Source of the DNA: Entoloma clypeatum
Taxonomy: Eukaryota > Basidiomycota > Agaricomycetes > Agaricales > Entolomataceae
Reading direction: 5' to 3'
Assembly (NCBI GenBank): GCA_963565915.1
Contig: OY751487.1
Span: 4,092,001 to 4,156,000, forward strand
Length of the DNA stretch: 64,000 bases
The position numbers were made by a program, and so were the translations under genes. The notes beneath the pieces are model-generated. The model had not been told where the DNA came from. It ran no database searches and saw only the letters and a program-made list of their open reading frames with translations. Position 1 is the stretch's first letter, and each line of letters begins with the position of its first letter. Of the stretch, positions 47,083 to 57,900 are shown one piece after another.

Positions 47083-49760
47083 ATGACGGCCCCAGTAAAA
47101 ATGTAAAGTTTGTGTCCAGAAAAAAGTCATTGCATTCCTCCATATAACCGCGTGATATACATTCAGACTTGCCGTGGGTTCTGCTGCTGGTGCTATTCGC
47201 GAGCTCTTTGCCAAAATCAAGGCCATCGACACGAAGCATGGCAAGTTCGATCTAGTTCTCTGCGTTGGGGACTTTTTCGGACCCTCAGCAAGCAGTGAAG
47301 ATGACAAGAATGATCTACCACAACTGCTAGCGGGTCAATTGGAGGGTGAGGATATACCTACTGTTCCACTTGAGAAGGCTCACACGATGGTTTCGAACCT
47401 CAAGCGCCGATCGATTGCTACATCATGCAAGGCGAATATCCTTTGCCTGAGACAGTAGTCGCAAAGGTTGCGAAAAGCGGAGGGGAGATTTGTAAAAGTG
47501 TGTTTCTTCTGAGTGAGTTGCATAATGATGTCCACGGTTTCACTTTGCGCTTCAACTTCAACTAGACAAGTCAGGTATCATCAACACAGCTAACGGAGTG
47601 CGCATTGCATGCCTGGGCGGTGTGTACGACCTGGAAGTTTATTCGTCTGCCGAAGCCGCTCCCGTTGGTTCTTTCGCCTCTTCTTTCGCTGGATTCACGA
47701 ACTCTTAATGATCCCAGGGTTTCTTGTCTCCATACTTCAGTGCACAAACCCTGGACCGCCTCCTCTCCAACACGCTCGCAAAGTCCACGGTAAACCAGAA
47801 TTACAAAAGCTTGGCCGCCATCCAGTCGACAGCATCGTCGTCACAGCTCGTGGACGTCCTCATCACAAATGCTTGGCCTTCAGCCACCACTCAATTATCT
47901 ACGGCACCCCTGCCCAGTCCCGAACTTGCATCCATTGGCACACCTGTGTTGGATGATGTTGTCCGGCGCATCAAGCCGCGATATCACTTTGCAGCGGCTG
48001 GCGGGAAGCCTCCTCAGTTTTGGGAAAGAGAACCGTATGTCTGGGACGATGAGGGAGGTCGCGTTGCGCGGTTCATAAGCCTTGGCGCTTTTGGGGGCGA
48101 AGTGCCTTCAGGAAAGAAACCAAGAGTGAGTCCAGATCTATCAACAGGATTTGTTCTGAATGATTTGCGATGAAGTGGTTCTATGCTTTCTCACTCACTC
48201 CCAACACGACCTCGGCCACACGCCCCGTCAACGCTACAAAGAATCCGTTTTTGGAGTCAGCACCCCGTGTAACAAAACGACCACATGACAATGTAGAGGG
48301 GGAGAATTTTATCTTCGGAAACGTAAAACAACCTGCGAAACGGAGTAGAGTTGGTATGTCCTGGAAAACTGTTTCAAACACCAAGCTGACAAGTTTTTGA
48401 AGGTGAGCCAGGGAAGCCCCCGCCCGGTTACAAGTGTCGGAGATGCGAGTCTACCGAGGTATTCATGATGCTCCCACCTGTGTACGATGATTCGTCAAAC
48501 TGACGTTTGTTGTCTCTTCTCTTGCAGCACTTTATAAACGACTGTCCAGACAGAGTACAGCCGCCTGAGGGTTACATCTGTCGTATATGTAACACGGCAA
48601 GCCTCACCATCGCTTCCCCTCCTCCTGTCTGACTCTCTCCATAGTCTGGCCATCTTGTCCGAGATTGCCCAACGCGAAATGCCGTTGGCGATACCGGCGG
48701 ACGAAAGCCAAAGCCGGGCTACGTTTGTCGTGCTTGCGGGAGTAAAGATCATTATCTCGAGGACTGCCTAGTGGCAAACCAGCGACCTCCACAGAGTGAT
48801 CGAAGAGGTGGTAAACGCGGGCCTCCAAAGGAAATCGGACGTGAGTTCCATCCTCCTTGCCTGTTTGACCGAGACCAATTCTACAACCCCCCCAGCGGAT
48901 GAATGCTGGTTCTGCCTCTCAAATCCCAATCTTGCGTAAGGGTCCATGTTTCATTTTCTGTGTCTTTGGCAATGAACTGATTTCCTGTGAATAGGAAACA
49001 CCTTATTGTCGCCATTGGGGCGGAATGTTATCTGACCCTACCCAAAGGACAGATAGTCCCGACGCAATCATCAACAGACCATGTGGTCGTTCCGGGTGGA
49101 GGGCATGTGCTGATCGTACCAATCACACATTATCCCACCTACACCACCATACCGCCAGATCTGGCGCAGCCGATAGTCAACGAAACTGAGAGGTCGGTGT
49201 CATCTCGCCGGTTTACTATTGACCGATGTTTTATTTCAAAATACTTTTCAAAGTTTCAAGGCTGCGCTACGGGCAATGTATGCCAAGCACGGAGCCACAG
49301 GTGTCATCTTTGAAGTTGGCCGCTTGAGTGCCAAAGGCGGACATGCACACGTGCAAGCGGTGCCATTGCCGCTCAATCTCAGGGATAAAGTGGAGGAGGC
49401 GTTTATTCGAGAGGGCAAGCTGCTGGGTATCGATTTCGAAGACGATCCAGAGGCGGCGATGGCAGCCTGTGCTGGCGGAAGGGGCAGCTATTTCAAAGTG
49501 GATTTGCCTGATGGCAGGAAGATGGTTCATTTAATGAAAGATCATATTCCATTCAGCATCCAGTTCGGAAGGTGTGTTGTGGGCTGTTATATTTCAAGCT
49601 ACTAAATTCCTGTTCTCTCTCTAGGCAGGTACTGGTGAACCTGATGGGCACGCCAGATCGGTTGGATTGGAAAGCATGTATGCTGCCTGAAGAAGAGGAC
49701 AAGGCAGATGCTCAAGCTTTCAAAGCTGCATTTGCTCCGTTTGACCCCAGCGCTAGCTGA
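47083..49760 (+). CDS. CWF19L1/Drn1-like lariat-metabolism protein with zinc knuckles
   Basis: Drn1/CWF19L1 proteins work with the lariat debranching enzyme and late spliceosomes. Spliced N-terminus MTAPVKILAVGSAAGAIRELF begins a metallophosphatase-like domain (LVLCVGDFFGPS; IRIACLGGVYDLEVY-type core; PRYHFAAAGGKPPQFWEREPY). In the middle are three CCHC zinc knuckles: CRRCESTEHFINDC, CRICNTSGHLVRDC and CRACGSKDHYLEDC (about 48436-48770). CwfJ C-terminal domain 1 follows with DECWFCLSNPNLARKH and a HIT-like GGHVLIVPITH, then CwfJ domain 2 (IPFSIQFGRQVLVNLMG). Metazoan CWF19L1 has no such row of knuckles to my knowledge, so the insertion may add RNA binding. Several introns of 50-70 nt lie between these blocks. 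Confidence 0.9.
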
Positions 49761-50032
49761 GTACATACATACACCAATGTACATCACCCGAGAAACATAT
49801 TATGGATATCTCCTCGGTTGTCATCTATGATCTTGCAGACGCAAGACCGTTTAAACCAATGCAGACTACAATGAACGTTGTTCAGCACTTCATACTTACC
49901 TCAAGACTCAAGGGGGGGACGTACGGGAGCCGAATCCGCAGCGGCGTTCGAATGACCATCGATACTGGTCTTGTAACTGCACAAGGCCAGTGTCATGTCA
50001 ATCGACAATTTCCATCGAGAACATGTTTGTAT

Positions 50033-52316
50033 TCACCTGTGGCCTATGGCCGCTGTCCCGTGCTGCTTGGCTTTCTCAAGCACCCTGCCAATGGCATCAA
50101 GGCCTAGAAACATGAGTCCATCGTTATGACTTCTCCCAAGGTATTTGCTCTCACCTCTATCAAGGTCCGCTAAAGGAGGACCGAAGGAAAGGCGGACGAA
50201 ATGATGACAAGGTGAATTGAATAAGTTCCGACGATGGGAAGGGTTGATGTCGAAAAAAATGCCAGGAATGACGATGGTCTTTTCTTTCAGCAACTCTTCG
50301 AAGAATGTCTGAAAGTAAACTAAGTACTCATGGAGCGATGCAGGGATATTGAACGCACCAATCCGTTGTTGAGGGGTTCCGGGAGTCTCTCCAAGTTCAG
50401 CCAGATGTAGAAGGTACTGTTGGGGGGAATGTCAACGTCGAGATGCAATTTTTTGAGTCGAGCAAGGACGTGATCGCGTTTCGCCTTGAAGTGCTTCTGC
50501 AGGGCAAGCTGATACTTACACGATGAGAACCACAGACATCAGAGATGTGATCAATATATCACCTTCTCCAACGCAACCCGAGAGGGTTCCAATAGCGAAA
50601 GCGCAGCTAATTGCATTCTGGTAGAGGAGGGTTGAGATAGTGCATAGATATAAGCCGATATTCCGATGGCTTACGGATGATTTGCGCCACCGTCGAGGAA
50701 CGAGCCTGTTAAAGGCGTCAAGATGGAACAGATAGGGGGGAAGAAATCGCAGACCTGACTGAGAGAGTGCGGTGACCAAGTTCTTTGGACCGATGACCCA
50801 ACAGACTCGCCAACCGGGAAGACGCCAGTTCTATTCAAGAGAACATTATGAATGAATCACTCGAGTTGGCGAAAAGAAAAAAATCAACTTTGGTAAGACC
50901 GTCGACGATGATGACCGAGTCTTTGTTAACGTCGTCGACGTATTTCGCGGACGAGATGGACTTTCCAAAATCGTTGTCGTTCTCGGGATAAATATACCAT
51001 GAGTAGAACTACGAGGAGGTTTATTGACAATTAAACAGAGAAGAGTTGGAACGATCACCTCGTCCAAGACGACAGTAGTGCCTTCGCGACTTAGAGAAAC
51101 AAGTTCTTTCAGATCATGACCTCTGGAAGTTGGATGAGTCTAGCCTTGGTAGGCGCAATGGTAAGACGCACTTTATAACCTGAAGTTACTCGTATTTGGG
51201 GGAGTACAAAGGAAGAGGCTTATTCAACTCACCTGGCCAGTTGGGTTGCGTGGGTTAGAAGCAAGAATCACGGCCAATCCTTGAGTCCGAATGTCTTTCT
51301 AGAATGGGTAGTCAAGGACGGGGAAACACTTGCACCAGAAATATAAACCTTTGTCTGTTCTATATCGAGACGATACTTGGACTTGAGATCCGTAAGTATC
51401 AATTCAGAATAGCAAAGAGTGATTTTACTTTAACATCAAGTCTGCCAGTGCAACGGAACTCAGGTGAGGAGCTGCGCCACCATCAGTGTCAGGCGAACTC
51501 ACGCGGTAGGCACAGGTACAAGTCGCTTGAAGGCACTGAGGACTTGATCGTATGCCGTATAGTCGGGGATTTGATACGACTGCCCAGATAGGATGTTAGA
51601 TAAGGTCATGGGACACGCTAGAGGAACTGACGGTGTAGACGTCGCCGATCACAGCGGCGACGCGAGAAAGGCCAGCACGCCCACCTGGGACGATGCAAAC
51701 GTTCTCATAAGTATACTGACTCTCCTTCCCTTTCCGATATGTGTCATTGTACAAATGGGCGACGGCTTCTCTGAGGGCTAGTAAAGCATAGTTGGAGCCT
51801 GACGGAATGGGAGGTTAAAAATGTGATACCTTTGACGCCAGTGGTCGGCGCGTATTCGAGAGAGTCTACCGGCACTGGAATGGCTTCCGGACGAGTCGGG
51901 GCGTTGGGGATGGGGCCGACCTCCGGTGCGCCTTGTCCGAGGTTCGCCCACTCATGAGAGTTGGCGTAGTTGAAGCCGTTGGCCATGGCTCTGTCGGAAC
52001 AGTAGATGACCCCAGTACTCCCAGGGTGCTCAATACCGGGGACGGTTTCCTCATCCTGTGGATGGCAAGACAAGATCAACAGATCGAGACTGATCCAAGG
52101 GAAACCTACTGGATTTATGGTCTGGGGGAAGACGCCCTTGGGCTGATGGCCGGCTGCTTGGCGAAATATCTAAAGACCAAATGAGAAATATAATGGGGAG
52201 CGGGTGAATGGACAAACCTGGTGGGCCTCGGATTCCTTCTCGTGTTTATGGTGCCTCATGGCATCGCGAACTTGGTCGACGATGTCTGTGAAAGACTTTA
52301 CGCGAGGAAAATGCAT
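50033..52316 (-). CDS. Class I/II PLP aminotransferase
   Basis: It belongs to the fold-type I aminotransferases. Many short exons encode MHFPRVKSFTDIVDQVRDAM, then FNYANSHEWANLGQGAPEVGP, LEYAPTTGVKGLREAVAHLYND, YTYENVCIVPGGRAGLSRV, YQIPDYTAYDQVLS, TTVVLDEFYSWYIYP-type Asp/Tyr region, and the PLP-lysine segment VDGLTKNWRLPGWRVCWVIG. The C-terminus shows STFYIWLNLEELPEPLNNG, FFEELL.EKTIVIPGIFFDINP and HHFVRLSFGPP (Arg that binds substrate carboxylate). It ends after an intron with LDAIGRVLEKAKQH. Its substrate cannot be read from sequence; Asp/aromatic-type or kynurenine-type activities are possible. The start at 52316 follows an in-frame stop, supporting it. Confidence 0.88.
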
Positions 52317-52593
52317 ATAGTGGGCGTTGGCTGATGAGAAGGAGTAGATATATGACGCACTGGGAGAGGGGGTGTCCTCGAGGGTGACATTATAACGTTA
52401 AGTATTGACAGCACGGAACAGCGCGCGGTACTTATCGGATTGAGGCTAATTTTGGAGACATGCCCTGCAGGAGCTGAGCGCTGTTACTATTCGTCTGCCA
52501 CGGCCCTCGCCAACCGGACCCAACTCCGGAACTTGAACTCCCTAGGATCATAAAGTTGGGCGGGCCATCAATCTTTCTTGCATTCCTCCTTTC

Positions 52594-54012
52594 ATGTCTA
52601 CCTCCCGATTCATTTCTGAACCCAGGACAGCGACGGTAAGCCCTCGTCCCTGACCACTAATCACATCCTCCAATCGAAACTGTTCCTTAGATCGTGGGTT
52701 GCCCTTTCAGGCATGTTCTCGTGTCTTCTTTGATCGTCCTACTGACCCATCTTCCGGACGGTTTCAGCGGTGGTCAAGCGAGTCCTTATTCTTTCTCCAT
52801 ATGACAATTCCCCTCACACGTGTAGATAGCCACGACCCGGTGTTGACAATGGCCCAATTCATCTCGTCGGAGCAGGTCTCATCGACCAGATTGCCGAATT
52901 GGGCTGGAAGGTAGAATTCGATGGCCATCACCAATTCGAAGAGGTCCAAGCCGGAGACGACCCTCCAATCGGTATTCTGAAGAACCCACGCCTGGTATCC
53001 CGCGTCACAGAAGCCGTCGCCAAGGTCGTTGGTGCACATGCAAGGAACGGACAACTGCCTATCACCCTCGGCGGTGATCACTCTTTGGTAATCTGCCCAC
53101 TCTGCCATTGCAAGCGCCACGCTTACCAAGTGTCCAGGCGATGGGCACAATTTCAGGAACCCTGAGGTAACTATATGATGAGCTTTTTCTTAAGCCCGTT
53201 CGAATGACCCGGGTTCCACAGTACATATCCTGAAGCATGTGTCATCTGGGTCGACGCACACGCCGATATTAACACCATAGAGTCAACTGATTCAGGCAAG
53301 TCCTCGCCAACACGTAAAAACCATGCCTTTATATACCTCCGAACAGGAAACATACATGGCATGCCCGTTTCATTTTTAATGGGTCTCGGTAGCAAAATCC
53401 CAGAGTTTCAATGGGTGAAACCAATCCTAAGACCCGATCGCATTGTGTACATCGGCCTCCGTGATGTCGATGCCGGGGAGAAGCGGATTCTGCGCGAAAA
53501 TAATATCAAGGCGTTCAGTATGCACGAGGTCGATAAATACGGAATTGGAAAGGTGGTTGAAATGGCTCTGGACCATGTTAACCCAGGCCGGCACCGTCCT
53601 ATCCATTTGAGCTTTGATGTGGATGCTTTGGACCCTTCTGTTGCACCATCGACCGGCACACCAGTAAGGATCTCCTCTAACTGTTCGTTATCATCAGTTT
53701 CACCATCGACTACTAGGTTCGTGGAGGCCTGACCTTCAGAGAGGGTCATTATATCTGCGAAGCGATCGCCGAAACTGGCTTGCTTGTAGCATTAGATCTC
53801 ATGGCGCGTCAACGTCATTTCTGATGCGCCTCGATGTGCTAATACTCTTCTTAGGAGGTAAACCCATCTCTAGCAGACGATGTTAGCGTCCAACAAACCG
53901 TCGCGGTCGGTTGTTCACTTGTTAGATCAGCCTTAGGTCGGACCAGTCCCAATCCATCTTTGGCAATGTGGCTGAACTGACATTTGGATTCACAGGAGAA
54001 ACTCTGTTGTAG
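52594..54012 (+). CDS. CAR1: Arginase
   Basis: It cleaves arginine to ornithine and urea. Ten exons (52594-52635, 52691-52710, 52768-52777, 52830-53097, 53148-53166, 53222-53295, 53347-53663, 53717-53803, 53855-53936, 53996-54012) give 311 residues, the family length. Mn-binding motifs [14 protein letters not shown] and [10 protein letters not shown] are intact. [13 protein letters not shown] and [13 protein letters not shown] appear only after splicing. Introns 2, 3, 6 and 8 begin with GC (GCATGT, GCGAGT, GCAAGT, GCGCGT) and end with AG; the other five are GT-AG. Exon 3 is just 10 nt (C GGT GGT CAA) between two GC introns. No GT alternative keeps the conserved residues in frame. Confidence 0.92.
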
Positions 54013-54068
54013 ACGTTCCACCATTTGCAGTGTCGATCTTTCTTGTTCCTTTCTTGTTTGCCTCGTAT

Positions 54069-54864
54069 TCATGTATATCGAATGTCCCTAACAAGACAGA
54101 ACGCGAATCTCATTGGGAGCATGTTGTCAGTGTGTAAGCAATTCAACGGATCGATGTGGGCGTCCAAATGTGTTCTCGCGCCTTGGTCAGTCTGAGGGAA
54201 ATCGCCCACCGAAAAAAACAGTGGGCTGAAAATTTGACATGAGAAGTGATGCGGCGGCATCGGCATCGTAGGTACCATTCAAGCACTAGCGTGAAGAATG
54301 TTTGTCAGAGATACCTTCGCGAGTAAGATATCAAAGTGCCTGTCTTCGAAAGCTACCTTGCCCTGCATTCTGTCCTCGGCTGGAATTCGTTTGTTGTCGT
54401 CGTTGTAGTTACAGGACTCCAACGCGTCCATGTAACACGGCCAAACAACGCGTCTCTGCATTTGCAGGGGACCGCAGAGAGCTATCAAGCTCCCCAGAGT
54501 GATAGGATCCGGACTTACGCGGCACCTATAAGATGCAAACATCGCGTGTGATGAACTTCAACTGCTACACCAATCGGGCGTCTTGTGTGTGCGTGCATAA
54601 CCAGAGACTGTGTGTAACTGAGGATCTTGATCGATACTCTGGATCTTGCACATACATGGTCCTATGAATGTTGACGCCAAGTTACGGTGGCGGGCACTCT
54701 GGGAAGTGGCTTGGGGCCATGGAGGGGTGGAATAGGGAATGTCGAGGGTGAAAGGTGTCATAAAGCGTGGCGGCTGTTGGAATTCTCGAACAGTTTTGAA
54801 TTGGATGGGTTCGAATTCCAGAAAAAATTGGGCATTTCTTGACAGAGGCATACATACTTATCAT
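54069..54864 (-). CDS. Unresolved spliced ORF cluster
   Basis: Three to four minus-strand frames of 60-97 codons follow one another with plausible splice sites (for example GTAAGT near 54524, and CAG before RRVVWPCYMDALES at about 54463). One piece, RRVVWPCYMDALESCNYNDD then NKRIPAED, weakly resembles the start of SRP19/Sec65 (YPxY..D....GRR.P), but the ENP-type continuation that family needs was not found. It could be a small real gene, a decayed one, or leader sequence of its neighbours. I do not assign a function. About 100 bp separate it from the kinesin start on the other strand. Confidence 0.25.
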
Positions 54865-54987
54865 GAGAGTTTTGATTTTGAATGATCACACTTTTTGATG
54901 CGTTGTTAGGCCAAAAGTCGGATAATGCCGAGCGAGTGATTTGCTAGAGGGGTGCATCGGTGTTCGCCTACACTGAGTCTCGCAGCC

Positions 54988-57900
54988 ATGGCTCCTTCGA
55001 GCTCGTCGTCTGCAACAGCGACCTCGGTCCAAGTCGGTGAGTGCTTGTTTCAAGCTTCAAGTCACGCACTCACCCCCACGTGCAGCCCTGCGCATCCGCC
55101 CACCCACAAACCAGGACTCGACTTCCATCCCCGCCCGTTTCCAACGCTCAGTCATCCAGGCGACTTCCTCTAACACCGTTTCTATTGAGGCCACATCCAT
55201 CACAGCGTCTGGCTCTGGCTCTCCGAACGCGGCTTCATCAGCTTCCGCTGCCAAGAAGCAACTATTCTCTTTTGATCAGGTTCACCCACCTCCAGCGACG
55301 CAATATGACCTCTTCACATCAACCGCGCGACCCCTTGTATCGCGTTTTATCGAAGGATTCAACTGCACGATCCTCGCATATGGTCAGACTAGCAGTGGCA
55401 AGACATATACCATGACAGGAATGGACCTCGACGCTGACCCGTCGGACCCGAACAACGGCATGGGAATTATACCGAGAGCAGTCTCGACCATTTTCTCCAG
55501 TGCGAAACATCTGAAGGAGGAACGTGCTGGTGCTTGGAACTACAGCATCAAGGCGTCTTTCATCGAGATTTATAATGAAGACCTAATTGACCTCCTAAGC
55601 ATGGACGATGCCGGCGGTGGTAGACGGGAAGTTCAGATTCGTGAGGACAAGGATGGTCATATCATTTGGGGCGGTCTGCGGGAGATGAACGTTAGAAATG
55701 CTGCTGAAGTCATGTCGTAAGTCATCCCTTGACATATAGTTCCTTTTCCAGAAGCTGAGTTATGTCAAGTCTCATCCGCAAGGGTACAGCCATCCGCCGA
55801 ACGAACGAAACGGACATGAACGCCCAGTCCTCCCGTTCACATGCCATCTTCTCCTTGACCCTCACACAGAAGAAATACAAGGGGTCAGGACCACCACCTC
55901 GGTCTCCGTCGCCGCTGCCGCCAAACGGCCGTTCGCCTTCTAGGCTGGCGCGTCCGGGATCAATGTATAGCGCGCCACCAGGGAACCGAGTTGCATCCCC
56001 GACGTTTGCTCGGCCCGCCACACCTAGTTTCGCAGCTGCCATGGGACGGGGCGGCGGCTTGCGCCCTACAAGCGCTCTTGGGCATACATCAGATCGCACC
56101 AACGGAGTCACAGCTGCAGCTGATGAAGAGGGCGAATGGGTCACGATCGTTTCCAAGTTCCATTTTGTTGACCTTGCGGGCTCTGAACGGGTGCGTGGAC
56201 TCGACTTCTTTTGATGGCAAGCCAAATGCTAAAGCTGTCGTACAATAAATAGCTTAAACGCACAGCAGCTGCTGGCGAGCGTATCAAAGAAGGCATTTCC
56301 ATTAACAGTGGGCTTCTCGCCCTTGGAAACGTTATATCTGCCCTCGGCGACCCCTCGCGTTCGAAGTCGAATACTGCCTCCCACATCCCTTATCGCGACT
56401 CTAAGCTCACCCGGCTCTTACAAGATTCTTTGGGTGGTAACGCACATACTCTCATGATCGCGTGTGTCAGTCCTGCTGAGTATAATGCAAATGAGACGAT
56501 CAATACTCTCAAATACGCCAATCGTGCGAGGAACATCAAGAACCACGCCGTTCTCAACGAAAAGGAGGATGGCTGGGATGACGTTGAATGGCTCCAAACG
56601 ACCATTACACGCCTGAGGAAGGAACTTAAAGTCCTCAAAGACGGAGGCACCGTTGTGGTGCACGATGTTCCTTTGGATCCGCCGGAGGGTGCCAACAAGA
56701 AGGTCATGGCGCAAATGTCAGAGCTGCGTGGCAATTACGAGGACTTGCGTGCCAAATTTGTTCAGCGGACGGAGGAGCTTACGAGGTTGCGAGGCGAGCT
56801 TGGGGGGATGCAGAGGGGAAGTGTTGGTGGCTCTATCGCTGGAACGGCGAGGTATGAGGAAATTGTGGGTCCTGTGATCGAGGAATACGAAAAGACCATT
56901 GCGGCGATGGAGGCGGAGCTCAGCTTGAACAGGGCAGCCCTGAGACACACAAATGATATGTACGAGGAAAAGGAGGAAGAACTGGCTCTCATCACAGAGA
57001 GACATGCTGCAACTGAGCTTTATGTGGAAGAGCTCCGCGGTCGAGTTGCCAAACTAACCGAGAGGGAGTCATCAACGGAGGTATGCTGTTCATGTTACCC
57101 TGCAATCTATGACAAAGTATGCTAACCTGGGGTATCTAGGCGTATATACGAGATTTGGAGGAAAAAATCAAGTCGTATGATGAGACGACGCTGACCTCCA
57201 ATGAATCGATGATGGATCTTAAGAAAGAGGTGACCCGGTTCAAAGACGCCGAGTCGCATTCGGGGAAATATATTGCAGAACTCGAAGCGCGTCTTGCACG
57301 CTCTGACGAATCCATTGTGGGACTGCAACAGATGGTGGAGAAGCTGGAGACCGAGTGTGAAAAGCGACGGGATGAGGTGAAGATGTTGGAGTCTCGGCTG
57401 GACACACTCAAGCAGGATGGCGATGGTTGGCGGAATGATTTGGAGGAGAGAGAGAAGCGCGTCAAAGAATTGGAGTTGAAGCTGGTGGAGTGGGAACAGA
57501 AAAAGGACGACGCCAACGATGCGAGGATCCGATTGGGCAACGTCGTTGGCCAGGTGGCGAATGCCAAGAAGGGCCTGGAACTCAATTTGGTAACCCCTTC
57601 CGTCCCGCCCTCACCGACGGATGCTTCTCCATCCATCAGCCCCGTCACTGCGGACACACCGGTCGACCAGGTGCCTCCCCCTGTCAATTCTGCCCTGCAG
57701 AATCAGTTTTTGGCCCTTCAACAAACCCATACAGCTACGTTGGTTGACTTGTCCACTGTCAGCGCCAAGTATCGCGATGCCCTTCGCGAAATATCTGATC
57801 TCGCTGCTCAAATCCAGGAGGCGAAGCTAAGCGATGTCAGTGTTATCGATTCCGGCTTCATCGAATCGCAGGCCGTGGAAAAGCCAATAGACAATCTCCC

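Noticed and set aside
54808..54819. GGTTCGAATTCC, a perfect tRNA B-box-like sequence
   Set aside because: No matching A box, acceptor stem or anticodon arm can be folded around it on either strand.
55722..56225. 167-codon minus-strand ORF in the kinesin head
   Set aside because: It is the antisense shadow of the Pro/Ser-rich motor insert.
57136..57687. 183-codon minus-strand ORF in the kinesin stalk
   Set aside because: Ser-rich shadow of an acidic coiled coil on the plus strand.
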